Positions 29,126 through 36,873 of a stretch of DNA of 64,000 bases are shown piece by piece. Made by a program: the position numbers and the translations under genes. The notes under the pieces were generated by a model. That model was not told the origin of the DNA. It saw only the letters and a program-made list of their open reading frames with translations, and made no database searches. Every line of letters begins with the position of its first letter. Within the stretch, counting starts at the first letter, position 1. The DNA comes from an uncultured Paracoccaceae bacterium (GTDB taxonomy: Bacteria > Pseudomonadota > Alphaproteobacteria > Rhodobacterales > Rhodobacteraceae): assembly GCA_947499725.1 (NCBI GenBank), contig CANMPK010000001.1:744001-808000 (forward strand). The letters run 5' to 3'.

Positions 29126-30322
29126 TTAGAAGAACGCCTGTAGTCCTGTTTGGGCGCGACCTAAGATCAGTGCGTGTACATCATGCGTGCCTTCGTAGGT
29201 GTTTACTGTCTCTAAATTTTGGGCGTGACGCATCACGTGGTAATCCGCCTGAATGCCGTTGCCGCCGTGCATGTCGCGGGCCATGCGCGCGATGTCGAGG
29301 GCCTTTCCGCAGTTGTTGCGTTTGACTATCGAGATCATTTCAGGCGCAAATTGGCCGCTGTCAAAAAGGCGACCAACCCGCAGAGAGGCTTGATATCCAA
29401 GGGTAATTTCAGTCTGCATGTCCGCAAGTTTCTTTTGGTAAAGCTGCGTCGCTGCGAGAGGACGATCGAATTGTTTGCGGTTCAATCCATAGTCCAACGC
29501 TCGATGCCAGCAGTCTTCTGCGGCGCCCAAAGCGCCCCAGCTAATGCCGTAACGTGCTCTATTTAAACAACTAAATGGCGCGCTGATGCCTTTAGCCTGA
29601 GGCAATAAAGCGTCTTCTGTAACCTCGACATCTGTCATGTGAATTTCACCGGTGATCGAGGCGCGCAGGCTGAGTTTACCGTCGATTTTTGGCGCCGAGA
29701 GACCTGACATGCCTTTTTCCAGAACAAAGCCGCGGATCTGCCCGTCGTGGTGATCTGACTTGGCCCACACAACGAAAACATCTGCGATGGGCGCGTTAGA
29801 AATCCAAGTTTTTGAACCACTTAGGCGGTATCCGCTGTCTGTTTTGATGGCCCGTGTTTTCATTGAACCCGGATCTGATCCGGCTTCTGGTTCGGTGAGA
29901 CCAAAGCAGCCAATCCATTCTCCGGAAGCCAGTTTTGGCAAGTACTTCTGTTTTTGTTCTTTACTTCCAAAGGCTTGAATAGGGAACATCACCAGTGAGG
30001 ATTGCACGGACATCATCGAACGATAGCCTGAGTCCACGCGTTCGATTTCGCGGGCGATCAGGCCATAGGACACGTAGTTCGCGCCAAGCCCGCCGTATTC
30101 TTCGGGGATTGTGACGCCGAGCAACCCAGCTGTGCCCATTTGGCGAAACAACTCTGGGTCCGTGGTTTCTTCTAAGTAAGCCTTTGTTACCCATGGCAAA
30201 AGCTCTGTTTGCGCGAAGGTTTTAGCGGCGTCAGATAACATGCGTTCGTCTTCGGACAGCTGATCTGACAACAAGAAGGGATCATCCCATTGAAACGCTT
30301 GGCCCTTGAGATTGTCTGACAT
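29126..30322 (-). CDS. gcdH: Glutaryl-CoA dehydrogenase (acyl-CoA dehydrogenase family)
   Basis: 398-residue FAD enzyme that oxidises and decarboxylates glutaryl-CoA to crotonyl-CoA in lysine and tryptophan breakdown. The GcdH hallmarks are [52 protein letters not shown] and the C-terminal [21 protein letters not shown], with the catalytic Glu in [23 protein letters not shown] binds FAD. Convergent with tRNA-Arg. Upstream there is a perfect 9-bp inverted repeat (30399-30426) that may be its operator. Confidence 0.93.
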   Translation of the reverse strand: MSDNLKGQAFQWDDPFLLSDQLSEDERMLSDAAKTFAQTELLPWVTKAYLEETTDPELFRQMGTAGLLGVTIPEEYGGLGANYVSYGLIAREIERVDSGYRSMMSVQSSLVMFPIQAFGSKEQKQKYLPKLASGEWIGCFGLTEPEAGSDPGSMKTRAIKTDSGYRLSGSKTWISNAPIADVFVVWAKSDHHDGQIRGFVLEKGMSGLSAPKIDGKLSLRASITGEIHMTDVEVTEDALLPQAKGISAPFSCLNRARYGISWGALGAAEDCWHRALDYGLNRKQFDRPLAATQLYQKKLADMQTEITLGYQASLRVGRLFDSGQFAPEMISIVKRNNCGKALDIARMARDMHGGNGIQADYHVMRHAQNLETVNTYEGTHDVHALILGRAQTGLQAFF

Positions 30323-30398
30323 TTTGCACCCTCCAACAGCGTCTTATTCTGGCGTAGTATGCGGGGCAGAGCGTTGGCTTAACAATTGATAAATGTGG

Positions 30399-30426
30399 CA
30401 TTTCGCGCTTTTGACACCGCGAAATG
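30399..30426. promoter_or_regulatory. Inverted repeat upstream of gcdH
   Basis: CATTTCGCG / CGCGAAATG, perfect 9-bp arms with a 10-base spacer, 77 bases before the gcdH start. No U-run follows on the minus strand, so an operator is more likely than a terminator. The rest of 30323-30464 shows no gene. Confidence 0.5.
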
Positions 30427-30464
30427 TACGATTCCTTTTAGGCCCGTTGTGGCGCATCACACAC

Positions 30465-30492
30465 AAAAAGAAAGGCGCCCAAAGGGACGCCT
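30465..30492 (-). terminator. Intrinsic terminator of the DUF882 gene
   Basis: On the minus strand AGGCGTCCC / GGGCGCCT with a short T-rich loop, followed by TTCTTTTTG. It lies 35 bases past the stop of the M15-like peptidase gene. Confidence 0.8.
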
Positions 30493-30526
30493 GATCTTAG
30501 GTCTGTTTTCATTCGTGAAGGTTGTC

Positions 30527-31096
30527 TTAACGACCCCAAACGCGAACTGGACCACAATCCATGTGCACAAAGTTAGAACCGGAATAGCGACCGACGCCAC
30601 CCGCGCGGCATGCTGTTGCGGCTTTTGCCATTTGACCAACAGAGCGCGATTTCAAACGCAGATCTGCAGCTTGGCCTTTCATGTGCAAAGAGTTTTTCGC
30701 AACACCGCGCGATTGGCTGCGCAGCATGTTATTGGTTTGTGGACTGCGATAACCGGAGAGAAGGGTGTAAGGCTCATTTGCGCCCATCAAACGGTGGGAT
30801 GCGGCCATAATATCAATGGTTCGCAGATCCATGTTTTTTACACCATTCGTGCGCCAGTCACGCATGAATTTGTTGATTTCGTCTACAGCGTCTTTGATGT
30901 AGTCACCTTCGATCCAATAGATCGTATCGATGGTTTCACCTGTTCTGCCAGAGTACATCCGGATGCGGCGAATATCGCCACCACCACGCAGAAAGCCTGC
31001 TGCATTAGAGAATGTAGGGGCCGCCGTTACAGCGGTTGCAGCGAATGCACCTAAGATGCCACGCCGCGAAATGCCCTTAGAGCCCTCGGTCGTCAT
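30527..31096 (-). CDS. DUF882 / YcbK-like M15 peptidase with Tat signal
   Basis: 189-residue exported protein. The N-terminus has a twin-arginine motif (SRRGILGAFAATAVTAAPTFSNA), so it is folded before export. The domain is the peptidase M15A-like fold: the zinc site is suggested by SLHMKGQAADLR and by NFVHMDCGPVRVWG. ILLSGYRSP-type sequence (YTLLSGYRSPQTN) is also typical. E. coli YcbK (MepK) cleaves 3-3 peptide crosslinks made by L,D-transpeptidases, and here the gene diverges from an L,D-transpeptidase, which fits a paired role in the cell wall. Confidence 0.9.
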   Translation of the reverse strand: MTTEGSKGISRRGILGAFAATAVTAAPTFSNAAGFLRGGGDIRRIRMYSGRTGETIDTIYWIEGDYIKDAVDEINKFMRDWRTNGVKNMDLRTIDIMAASHRLMGANEPYTLLSGYRSPQTNNMLRSQSRGVAKNSLHMKGQAADLRLKSRSVGQMAKAATACRAGGVGRYSGSNFVHMDCGPVRVWGR

Positions 31097-31411
31097 TGTT
31101 TTGCGCCTGTCCCGTCGCTTGCCTCAGCTCCGCAATGCCTTGCGAAACCTATGTTATCCCCAGATGTAGAAGTTTTATTGCACAAGATGATTCTATCACC
31201 AAGAGAAGTTTTTAGGTTTTTCGACCACTCAAGGGTTTTGGGCAGAAATCTGCTTAAAATACTTTCTGTGACCTTAATGAAACGGTTTTCGGTGCGCGTC
31301 TGCATCACTTGCACCGAAGATATTTGACCTAATCAAAATGTGAATAGACTTCTGCACGGCAGAATGGGAATGACGAGCTAATTCCATAAGTAAAAATATC
31401 AGGGACGATAC
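31097..31411. promoter_or_regulatory. Divergent region between the M15-like peptidase and L,D-transpeptidase genes
   Basis: 315 bases without a gene. Two palindromes share the half-site GCAGA: GCAGA-AA-TCTGC (about 31240-31251) and TTCTGC-ACG-GCAGAA (31350-31364). They could be sites for one regulator of both cell-wall genes. Nothing else stands out. Confidence 0.35.
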
Positions 31412-33019
31412 ATGTTCGTATTTCGGGGGATGTCAAAAGGTCTGGTCGCTGCTGGCTTGATTTTTATTACCACATCTGGTGTGCCGCAAATTGCGGCTGC
31501 ACAAGTTACAGCATTTAAACAGTCTGTCGCGGAAACTGCCGCCCGCGACACAGATATCGCGAATTTCTACAAAGCAAATGGCTATGAGCCGCTGTGGACC
31601 GGTAAAGGGAACAAGTTCCGTGCGCGTCGCAGTGCTTTGTTTGAAGCGCTGCTTGAAGCGTCTCATCATGGTTTGGCTGTCAGCGCGTATGACATCGAAG
31701 GTTTGAAATCTCAGTTGGCCTCTGCCAAGACCCGCCGAGATTTGGGCAAAGTCGAAGTCGCGCTGTCTAAGGTCTTTTTGGACTATGCGCGTGATGTGCA
31801 GACCGGAATGCTGACACCTAAGAAGGTGGATAGCGGCATTCAACGTGATGCGCCTTTGCGGGATCGTTTGTCTTACCTGACCAATTTCGAGAAAAGCTCT
31901 GCCAGCAAGTTTCTTGATTCATTGGCGCCATCCTCGCCAGAGTATGCGCGTTTGATGAAAGAGAAGATGCGCCTTGAAGGCCTGCTGGGTAAGGGCGGTT
32001 TTGGCGCTGAGATCAAAGCCAGCAAGCTGGAGCCAGGTCAATCTGGCACCGCCGTTGCGCAACTGCGTAACCGTTTGATCCTTCTGGGCTATTTGGATCG
32101 CAGCGCGAGCCAAGTGTTCGACAGCAGCATTCAGAAAGCCGTTCAACAATTCCAGTTGGCACATGGTTTGACTGCGGATGGTGTTGCAGGCCCTGCCACC
32201 ATTGGCGAGCTGAATGTGTCTGCTGAAAAGCGTTTGCAATCAATTCTGGTTGCGATGGAGCGCGAGCGTTGGACCAATATGCCACTTGGCAAACGCCATG
32301 TTTGGGTGAACCTGACAGATTTCTCTGCGGTGATCGTTGATAATGGCAAGGAAACCTTCCGCACGCGTTCTGTGATTGGTAAAAACGTTTCAGATCAGGT
32401 GAGCCCAGAGTTCTCTGATACGATGGAACACTTGGTGATCAATCCAACTTGGAATGTGCCGCGTTCGATTGCGACGAAAGAATATCTGCCGTTGCTGAAA
32501 CAAAACCGCAATGCGGTGAGCCATTTGAATATCGTGGATTCTCGTGGCCGTGTTGTGAGCCGTTCGAGCGTGAACTTTGCGTCTTATACGAAGGCCACTT
32601 TTCCGTTTAATATCAAGCAGCCACCAAGCAAATCAAATGCTTTGGGTTTGGTGAAGTTCATGTTCCCGAACAAGCACAACATCTATCTGCATGATACGCC
32701 TGCGAAAAGCCTGTTTTCGCGCGAAGTGCGGGCCTACAGCCATGGCTGTATCCGCTTGGCCGAACCTTTTGAATTTGCTTATGAAATCTTGGCAAAACAG
32801 GAAGGCAGCCCGAAATCCTATTTCCACAACATTCTGGATACAGGAAAAGAGCGCCGCGTGAACCTTGAGGAGCATGTGCCGGTACATATCGTTTACCGTA
32901 CAGCCTTCACCAAGGCGAAGGGCCCGATGCAATATCGCCGTGATATTTACGGTCGTGATGCGAAGGTCTGGCAGGCTCTGGTGAAGCAAGGGGTAGCCTT
33001 GCGGGCTGTTCAAGGCTAA
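31412..33019 (+). CDS. L,D-transpeptidase, YcbB/LdtD-like
   Basis: 535-residue envelope enzyme that makes 3-3 crosslinks in peptidoglycan. A signal peptide covers about residues 1-31 (ending IAAAQ). A peptidoglycan-binding domain is at about 205-270 ([20 protein letters not shown]...[18 protein letters not shown]). The YkuD catalytic domain spans about 300-480, with the nucleophile Cys446 in [11 protein letters not shown] and a His in HDTPAKSLF. The arrangement equals E. coli YcbB, including the long N-terminal helical part. lpxD starts 27 bases downstream, so outer-membrane and wall genes are adjacent. Confidence 0.92.
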   Translation: MFVFRGMSKGLVAAGLIFITTSGVPQIAAAQVTAFKQSVAETAARDTDIANFYKANGYEPLWTGKGNKFRARRSALFEALLEASHHGLAVSAYDIEGLKSQLASAKTRRDLGKVEVALSKVFLDYARDVQTGMLTPKKVDSGIQRDAPLRDRLSYLTNFEKSSASKFLDSLAPSSPEYARLMKEKMRLEGLLGKGGFGAEIKASKLEPGQSGTAVAQLRNRLILLGYLDRSASQVFDSSIQKAVQQFQLAHGLTADGVAGPATIGELNVSAEKRLQSILVAMERERWTNMPLGKRHVWVNLTDFSAVIVDNGKETFRTRSVIGKNVSDQVSPEFSDTMEHLVINPTWNVPRSIATKEYLPLLKQNRNAVSHLNIVDSRGRVVSRSSVNFASYTKATFPFNIKQPPSKSNALGLVKFMFPNKHNIYLHDTPAKSLFSREVRAYSHGCIRLAEPFEFAYEILAKQEGSPKSYFHNILDTGKERRVNLEEHVPVHIVYRTAFTKAKGPMQYRRDIYGRDAKVWQALVKQGVALRAVQG

Positions 33020-33045
33020 ATACCCCGTCAACGACAGGGGTAGGT

Positions 33046-34137
33046 ATGCCGTATTCAATTCGCGATATTGCTGAGGCTCTGGGGGCGCAAGCCTTCGGGG
33101 CCGTTGATCTTTTGGTCGATCGTTTGGAAGAACCTGCGACGGCGGGGACAAATGATCTGGCAATGGCGCTGAATCCTAAGTTTGCAGATGGTTTGGCAGA
33201 TGGCGCGGCGCAGGCTGCGGTTTTGTGGGATGGCGCGGATTGGGAAGCCCTTGGCTTGAAGGCTGCCATCACTGTGGCGCGTCCGCGGTATGCTATGGCG
33301 GGGCTGACCGCTCGGTTTGATCTGGGGCAGGGCACGCAAGAGGGCATTCACCCAAGCGCTGTGATTGATCCATCAGCGACGATTGGCGAAGGTGTCTCTG
33401 TTGGGGCGCTGTCGGTGATCGAAGCGGGGGCTGTGATTGGCGACGGTTCTGTGATTGGTCCGCAGTGTTTCATTGGACAAGATGTGGTGCTGGGCGCTGG
33501 CGCGATTTTGCGGGATCATGTGAGCCTTTTGGCACGCGTGACGATCGGCGCAAACTTCTGGGCGCATTCTGGTGTGCGTATTGGCGGTGATGGGTTCTCC
33601 TTTGTGACCGCCGAGAAGAGCCACGTGGAAAAGACCCGCGAAAGCCTTGGAAAGGCTGAGGTTTCTGATGCGCAGTCTTGGACACGTATTCACAGTGTGG
33701 GCAGCGTGACCATTGGCGACAATGTAGAAATTGGCGGCAATTCTACCGTGGATCGCGGCACGATCCGTGACACTGTGATTGGCAATGGCTGCAAGATCGA
33801 TAACCTAGTGCAAATTGGCCATAACGTTGTGATGGGCAATGATTGTTTGGCCTGCGCGCAGGCTGGTGTCGCAGGTTCTACACAAATCGGGAATAATGTC
33901 GTGCTGGGCGGCAAAGCGGGCGTCGCAGATAACCTGACGATTGGCGATAACGTCATTCTGGGGGCTGCAACCAACGCGCTGTCGAATGTACCAAGTGGAC
34001 GGGCCATGATGGGCACGCCAGCGACGAAAATGGAAACTCATATCGAGATATATAAGAACTTGCGACGCCTGCCAAAGCTTGTGGCTGACATGGCGGCATT
34101 GAAGAAATCTGTTTCCAAATTATCTTCGAAAGACTAA
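33046..34137 (+). CDS. lpxD: UDP-3-O-acylglucosamine N-acyltransferase LpxD
   Basis: 363-residue acyltransferase that adds the N-linked 3-hydroxyacyl chain in lipid A synthesis, using acyl-ACP. The N-terminal uridine-binding domain (to about 100) is followed by a long left-handed beta-helix of hexapeptide repeats (about 103-320), with IGGDGFSFV and the catalytic-His region QIGHNVVMG. It is unusual that an acyl carrier protein and a ketoacyl synthase follow directly, rather than fabZ and lpxA as in the classical cluster. Confidence 0.95.
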   Translation: MPYSIRDIAEALGAQAFGAVDLLVDRLEEPATAGTNDLAMALNPKFADGLADGAAQAAVLWDGADWEALGLKAAITVARPRYAMAGLTARFDLGQGTQEGIHPSAVIDPSATIGEGVSVGALSVIEAGAVIGDGSVIGPQCFIGQDVVLGAGAILRDHVSLLARVTIGANFWAHSGVRIGGDGFSFVTAEKSHVEKTRESLGKAEVSDAQSWTRIHSVGSVTIGDNVEIGGNSTVDRGTIRDTVIGNGCKIDNLVQIGHNVVMGNDCLACAQAGVAGSTQIGNNVVLGGKAGVADNLTIGDNVILGAATNALSNVPSGRAMMGTPATKMETHIEIYKNLRRLPKLVADMAALKKSVSKLSSKD

Positions 34138-34170
34138 ATCTCTGCGCAAGTTTGGCGAAAGGACAATAGA

Positions 34171-34428
34171 ATGAGCGTCAAGGACAAGGTGATTGCGATC
34201 ATCGCAGAGCAGGCTGTGCTGGAGCCATCTGATGTGACTCTGGAAAGCACATTGGAAGATCTGGGCATTGATAGCCTTGGTCTGGTTGAGAGCATCTTTG
34301 CAATTGAAGAGGCCTTTGACATCTCTGTTCCGTTCAATGCGAACGAACCCACAGAAAGCGACTTTGACATTTCCTCGGTGGCCTCGATCATCAAAGGGAT
34401 CGAAGCGCTGGTGTCTGAGCAAGCTTAA
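34171..34428 (+). CDS. Acyl carrier protein (specialised, lpxD-linked)
   Basis: 85-residue ACP with the phosphopantetheine serine at Ser35 in DLGIDSLGLVES. It is not the housekeeping AcpP, which would have the DSLDTVEL motif and lie beside fabD/fabG/fabF. It carries the insert NANEPTESDFDISSVASI between helices II and III. It sits between lpxD and a ketoacyl synthase, so it may carry chains for lipid A or another envelope lipid, comparable to AcpXL in rhizobia. That role is inferred from position. Confidence 0.88.
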   Translation: MSVKDKVIAIIAEQAVLEPSDVTLESTLEDLGIDSLGLVESIFAIEEAFDISVPFNANEPTESDFDISSVASIIKGIEALVSEQA

Positions 34429-34463
34429 GCTGCGGCTGAACTGATTTACGGAAAGAAAACATC

Positions 34464-35672
34464 ATGAAACGCGTCGTCATCACCGGAGCAGGGACGATCA
34501 ATGCTCTGGGCCATAATGTGCAAGACACATGGGCTGCGATGAAAGAAGGCAAGTCTGGCATCGGAGCGCTTGAGATGCGCGATGTGGAGCGTTTGGCGAT
34601 CCAGATTGGTGGGCAGGTCAAAGGGTTTGAACCGGATGAGCTGTTTAACCGCCAACAGATCGCCCTGTATGATCGGTTCACGCAATTTGCTTTGGTGGCT
34701 GCGCGTCAAGCGGTTGCACAATCCGGGCTGACGTTTAGCGGCGAGATGGCTGCGAAATGCGGCGTTGTGCTGGGCACCTCTGGTGGCGGGATGCAGACGC
34801 TGGATGAGAATTACCGCACGGTCTACGAAGACGGGAAGAACCGTGTTCACCCGTTTGTCGTGCCAAAGCTGATGAACAACGCGGCGACCAGCCATGTGTC
34901 GATGGAGTTTAACCTGAAGGGCCCATCCTTCACGGTTGCAACGGCCTGCGCGAGTTCGAACCACGCCATGAGCCAAGCCTTTCAGCTGGTTCGCTCTGGC
35001 ATGGCGCCTGTTATGGTGACCGGCGGTTCTGAAAGCATGTTGTGCTTTGGTGGCGTGAAGGCCTGGGAAGGGCTGCGCGTGATGTCTAAGGATGGCTGTC
35101 GTCCGTTCTCGGCCAATCGCAATGGGATGGTGCAGGGCGAGGGCGCGGGTATCTTTGTGTTTGAAGAATACGAACATGCCAAGGCGCGCGGCGCGGATAT
35201 TCTGGCGGAAGTGGCTGGCTTTGCCATGAGCTCTGATGCCAGTGACATCGTGATGCCGTCCAAACAAGGCGCGGCGCGTGCTATTCAAGGTGCTTTGGCG
35301 GATGGTCAGATCAATCCTGAAGAGGTTGGTTACATCAATGCCCACGGCACTGGCACAGCGGCGAATGACAAAACGGAATGCGCGGCTGTTTCAACGGTAT
35401 TTGGCAAACACTCTAACAATCTGATGATCAGCTCAACCAAATCGATGCATGGGCATTTGATTGGTGGCACGGGTGCTGTGGAATTGCTGGCCTGTATCAT
35501 GGCGCTGCGCGAGGGCGTGATTGCCCCAACGATCAATTACCAAGAGCCAGACCCTGAATGTGCTTTGGACGTTGTGCCCAATGAAGCGCGTGAGGCGAAA
35601 GTTGATGTGGTTCTTTCTAACGCCTTTGCCTTTGGCGGATTGAACGCGGTATTGGCACTGCGCGCTGTCTAA
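34464..35672 (+). CDS. Beta-ketoacyl-ACP synthase (KAS II-like)
   Basis: 402-residue condensing enzyme that lengthens acyl-ACP. The catalytic triad is complete: Cys162 in VATACASSNHAM, His294 in NAHGTGTAANDKTE and His331 in STKSMHGHLIGGTGA. The fold and length match FabF-type synthases. With the ACP just before it and lpxD, it forms a small acyl-supply cluster; a housekeeping fabF is expected elsewhere in the genome. A bidirectional terminator follows. Confidence 0.92.
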   Translation: MKRVVITGAGTINALGHNVQDTWAAMKEGKSGIGALEMRDVERLAIQIGGQVKGFEPDELFNRQQIALYDRFTQFALVAARQAVAQSGLTFSGEMAAKCGVVLGTSGGGMQTLDENYRTVYEDGKNRVHPFVVPKLMNNAATSHVSMEFNLKGPSFTVATACASSNHAMSQAFQLVRSGMAPVMVTGGSESMLCFGGVKAWEGLRVMSKDGCRPFSANRNGMVQGEGAGIFVFEEYEHAKARGADILAEVAGFAMSSDASDIVMPSKQGAARAIQGALADGQINPEEVGYINAHGTGTAANDKTECAAVSTVFGKHSNNLMISSTKSMHGHLIGGTGAVELLACIMALREGVIAPTINYQEPDPECALDVVPNEAREAKVDVVLSNAFAFGGLNAVLALRAV

Positions 35673-35691
35673 AGACGACTTGTTTTAAAAG

Positions 35692-35724
35692 AAAAAGCCC
35701 CTCGCGATTGCGGGGGGCTTTTGC
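35692..35724. terminator. Bidirectional terminator between the KAS and IalB-like genes
   Basis: AAAAGCCCC / GGGGCTTTT (9 bp) with T-runs on both strands, 20 bases after the ketoacyl synthase stop. Confidence 0.88.
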
Positions 35725-35804
35725 ATTACAATGTATCAAATCATCAATTCAAGACGATATAGCGTTCCACAAAGCCTTGAAGATTGATTGATTATGTAAA
35801 GCTT

Positions 35805-36404
35805 TTAGTTTGCGCCCATCGCCTCGGAGGCTTTGGTGAAACCTGTCAGAGACATTTCCAGCTTAACCTGTTGATCTGCTGCGATTGCTGGCACGATCGT
35901 GACATAGGCTTTTGCGCCGGCTTTGTAATTCGCCACATCTTGGCCGGTGAGACCAACGCGTGTGATGCAACCTTGCTGAACGCAATAGGCGAAAGGATAC
36001 CGTTTGCCCGCAGAGTCATCGACGGAAATTGTCATTTGAGCTGTCAGCAATGTTTCGAGCGGCGCCATGATAGAGCCGCCAAGCTGTACTTCGCCACCTT
36101 CAGGAACTGGGAAGAAGTTTACTTCGACGACTGGCGTGCCGGACTGATCCAAAAGCACTTGTGTGATTTGGCAACGCTCGCCCGTTTCAAGCGCTTGGCA
36201 ATTCAATGTCCAATCACCGATCTTTTCGGTACGCACTTCAGGTTGCGCAGGTTGTTCTGGCGCGGCTGGAGCGGCTTCTACTTCTTGTCCTGTAGAGAGC
36301 TCTGGCGTGGCTGGGGCTTCTTCTTGTGCTGCGTCTTGCGCGGACAAAGGCGTTGCGGCGGCCAATGTGGCTGCCAAAACAAATGTGTTGATATTCTTGA
36401 GCAT
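35805..36404 (-). CDS. Invasion-associated locus B (IalB) family protein
   Basis: 199-residue exported protein. The signal peptide MLKNINTFVLAATLAAATPLSA is followed by a Pro/Glu/Ala-rich linker (about 23-58) and then the IalB domain with IGDWTLNCQ, ERCQITQVL, PLETLLTAQMTISVDD and PFAYCVQQGCITR. Four cysteines in the domain could form two disulfides. The family was named in Bartonella but is common in free-living alphaproteobacteria, where its role is unclear. It is convergent with the ketoacyl synthase gene. Confidence 0.9.
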   Translation of the reverse strand: MLKNINTFVLAATLAAATPLSAQDAAQEEAPATPELSTGQEVEAAPAAPEQPAQPEVRTEKIGDWTLNCQALETGERCQITQVLLDQSGTPVVEVNFFPVPEGGEVQLGGSIMAPLETLLTAQMTISVDDSAGKRYPFAYCVQQGCITRVGLTGQDVANYKAGAKAYVTIVPAIAADQQVKLEMSLTGFTKASEAMGAN

Positions 36405-36570
36405 AGTGCCCCCACATAAAGATCAATTCGTTCGTTCGCATAACATGACTAATCTGAAGAGTCAGTTTGGATATTGAACTGGATGTTAAATTTTTGCGGA
36501 ATCTCGCCGGTGGTGCATTCATTTGTGAATGTGATGAAACCATAGGGCGAGTTAACCCCATAAAAGTAAA

Positions 36571-36642
36571 CAATAAAAAAAGGGGCCAGATAGCCCCTTT
36601 TATTATTTCACTCCCTGTCGGACTGGGCCGACTTATTTATAG
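36571..36642 (-). ncRNA. Candidate small RNA with promoter and terminator
   Basis: On the minus strand TTGACC (36677-36672) and TAGCGT (36654-36649) are spaced 17 bases apart, a plausible sigma-70 promoter, giving a start near 36642. The RNA would fold a first hairpin GTCGG-CCCAGT-CCGAC, then show AGGGAG in single strand, and end in the terminator GGGGC-TATCTG-GCCCC followed by eight T. Expected length is about 72 bases. The promoter match is moderate and transcription is not shown, but a complete promoter-hairpin-terminator unit with no gene is hard to explain otherwise. Confidence 0.45.
36578..36601. terminator. Terminator hairpin, stronger on the minus strand
   Basis: AAAAGGGGC / GCCCCTTTT (9 bp, loop CAGATA). 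The minus strand follows with eight T, the plus strand with the weaker TTTTATTATTT. No annotated gene needs it on the minus strand, which suggests the small RNA above. Confidence 0.8.
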
Positions 36643-36689
36643 GCATGGACGCTAAAATGGATTCGCCTAAGGGTCAACGGGTAACCCGA

Positions 36690-36741
36690 AAAAAAACATA
36701 AAAAATGGCCCACCTCGGTGAATTCCACCTAAGGCGGGCCC
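36690..36741 (-). terminator. Second minus-strand terminator-like hairpin upstream of the small RNA
   Basis: On the minus strand GGCCCGCCT / AGGTGGGCC (8 pairs plus one G-T) with an inner GGTG-GAATT-CACC stem, followed by ATTTTTTATG and a further eight T. It has all features of an intrinsic terminator, although no minus-strand gene lies upstream of it: the HerA-like gene is on the other strand. A second RNA starting near 36830 and ending here is possible. It would carry the exposed motif CCTCCC. Confidence 0.6.
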
Positions 36742-36873
36742 AGTCAGACAGGGAGGAAACACCCAAATTGCGATCTTCAGGCCAAGGAGGCCTTTGTCCG
36801 CAACTGGGCATTGGCAGCCTGACAGTTAAAGATTAACGTGCCTTTGAAAGTGCAGATGTCGCAGGGGGTTTTT

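Larger units (their letters stand above)
36405..36873. other. Gene-free, strongly structured region between the IalB-like and HerA-like genes
   Basis: No convincing protein gene lies in these 469 bases. They hold a small hairpin CATTC-ATTTGT-GAATG (36518-36533), two minus-strand terminators and a likely small RNA (listed separately). A long inverted repeat has arms 36611-36629 and 36737-36755 that match at 18 of 19 positions, extended by TTTC / GAAA outside and CTTA / TAAG inside. Nested stems at 36768-36803 (TTGCG..AGGCC-AAGGA-GGCCT..CGCAA) and 36802-36827 (AACTG..CAGTT) follow. Confidence 0.65.

Noticed and set aside
36467-36655. 62-codon frame on the plus strand in the structured gap
   Set aside because: It runs through the terminator and the long inverted repeat and has no similarity or conserved pattern that I recognise; RNA structure explains the region better.
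36606-36759. Possible 6S RNA or MITE
   Set aside because: The loop is about 94 bases and A-rich rather than a long rod with a central bubble, and neighbours are not those of 6S RNA. No clear target duplication flanks the repeat, and its ends match no transposon terminal repeat I know.
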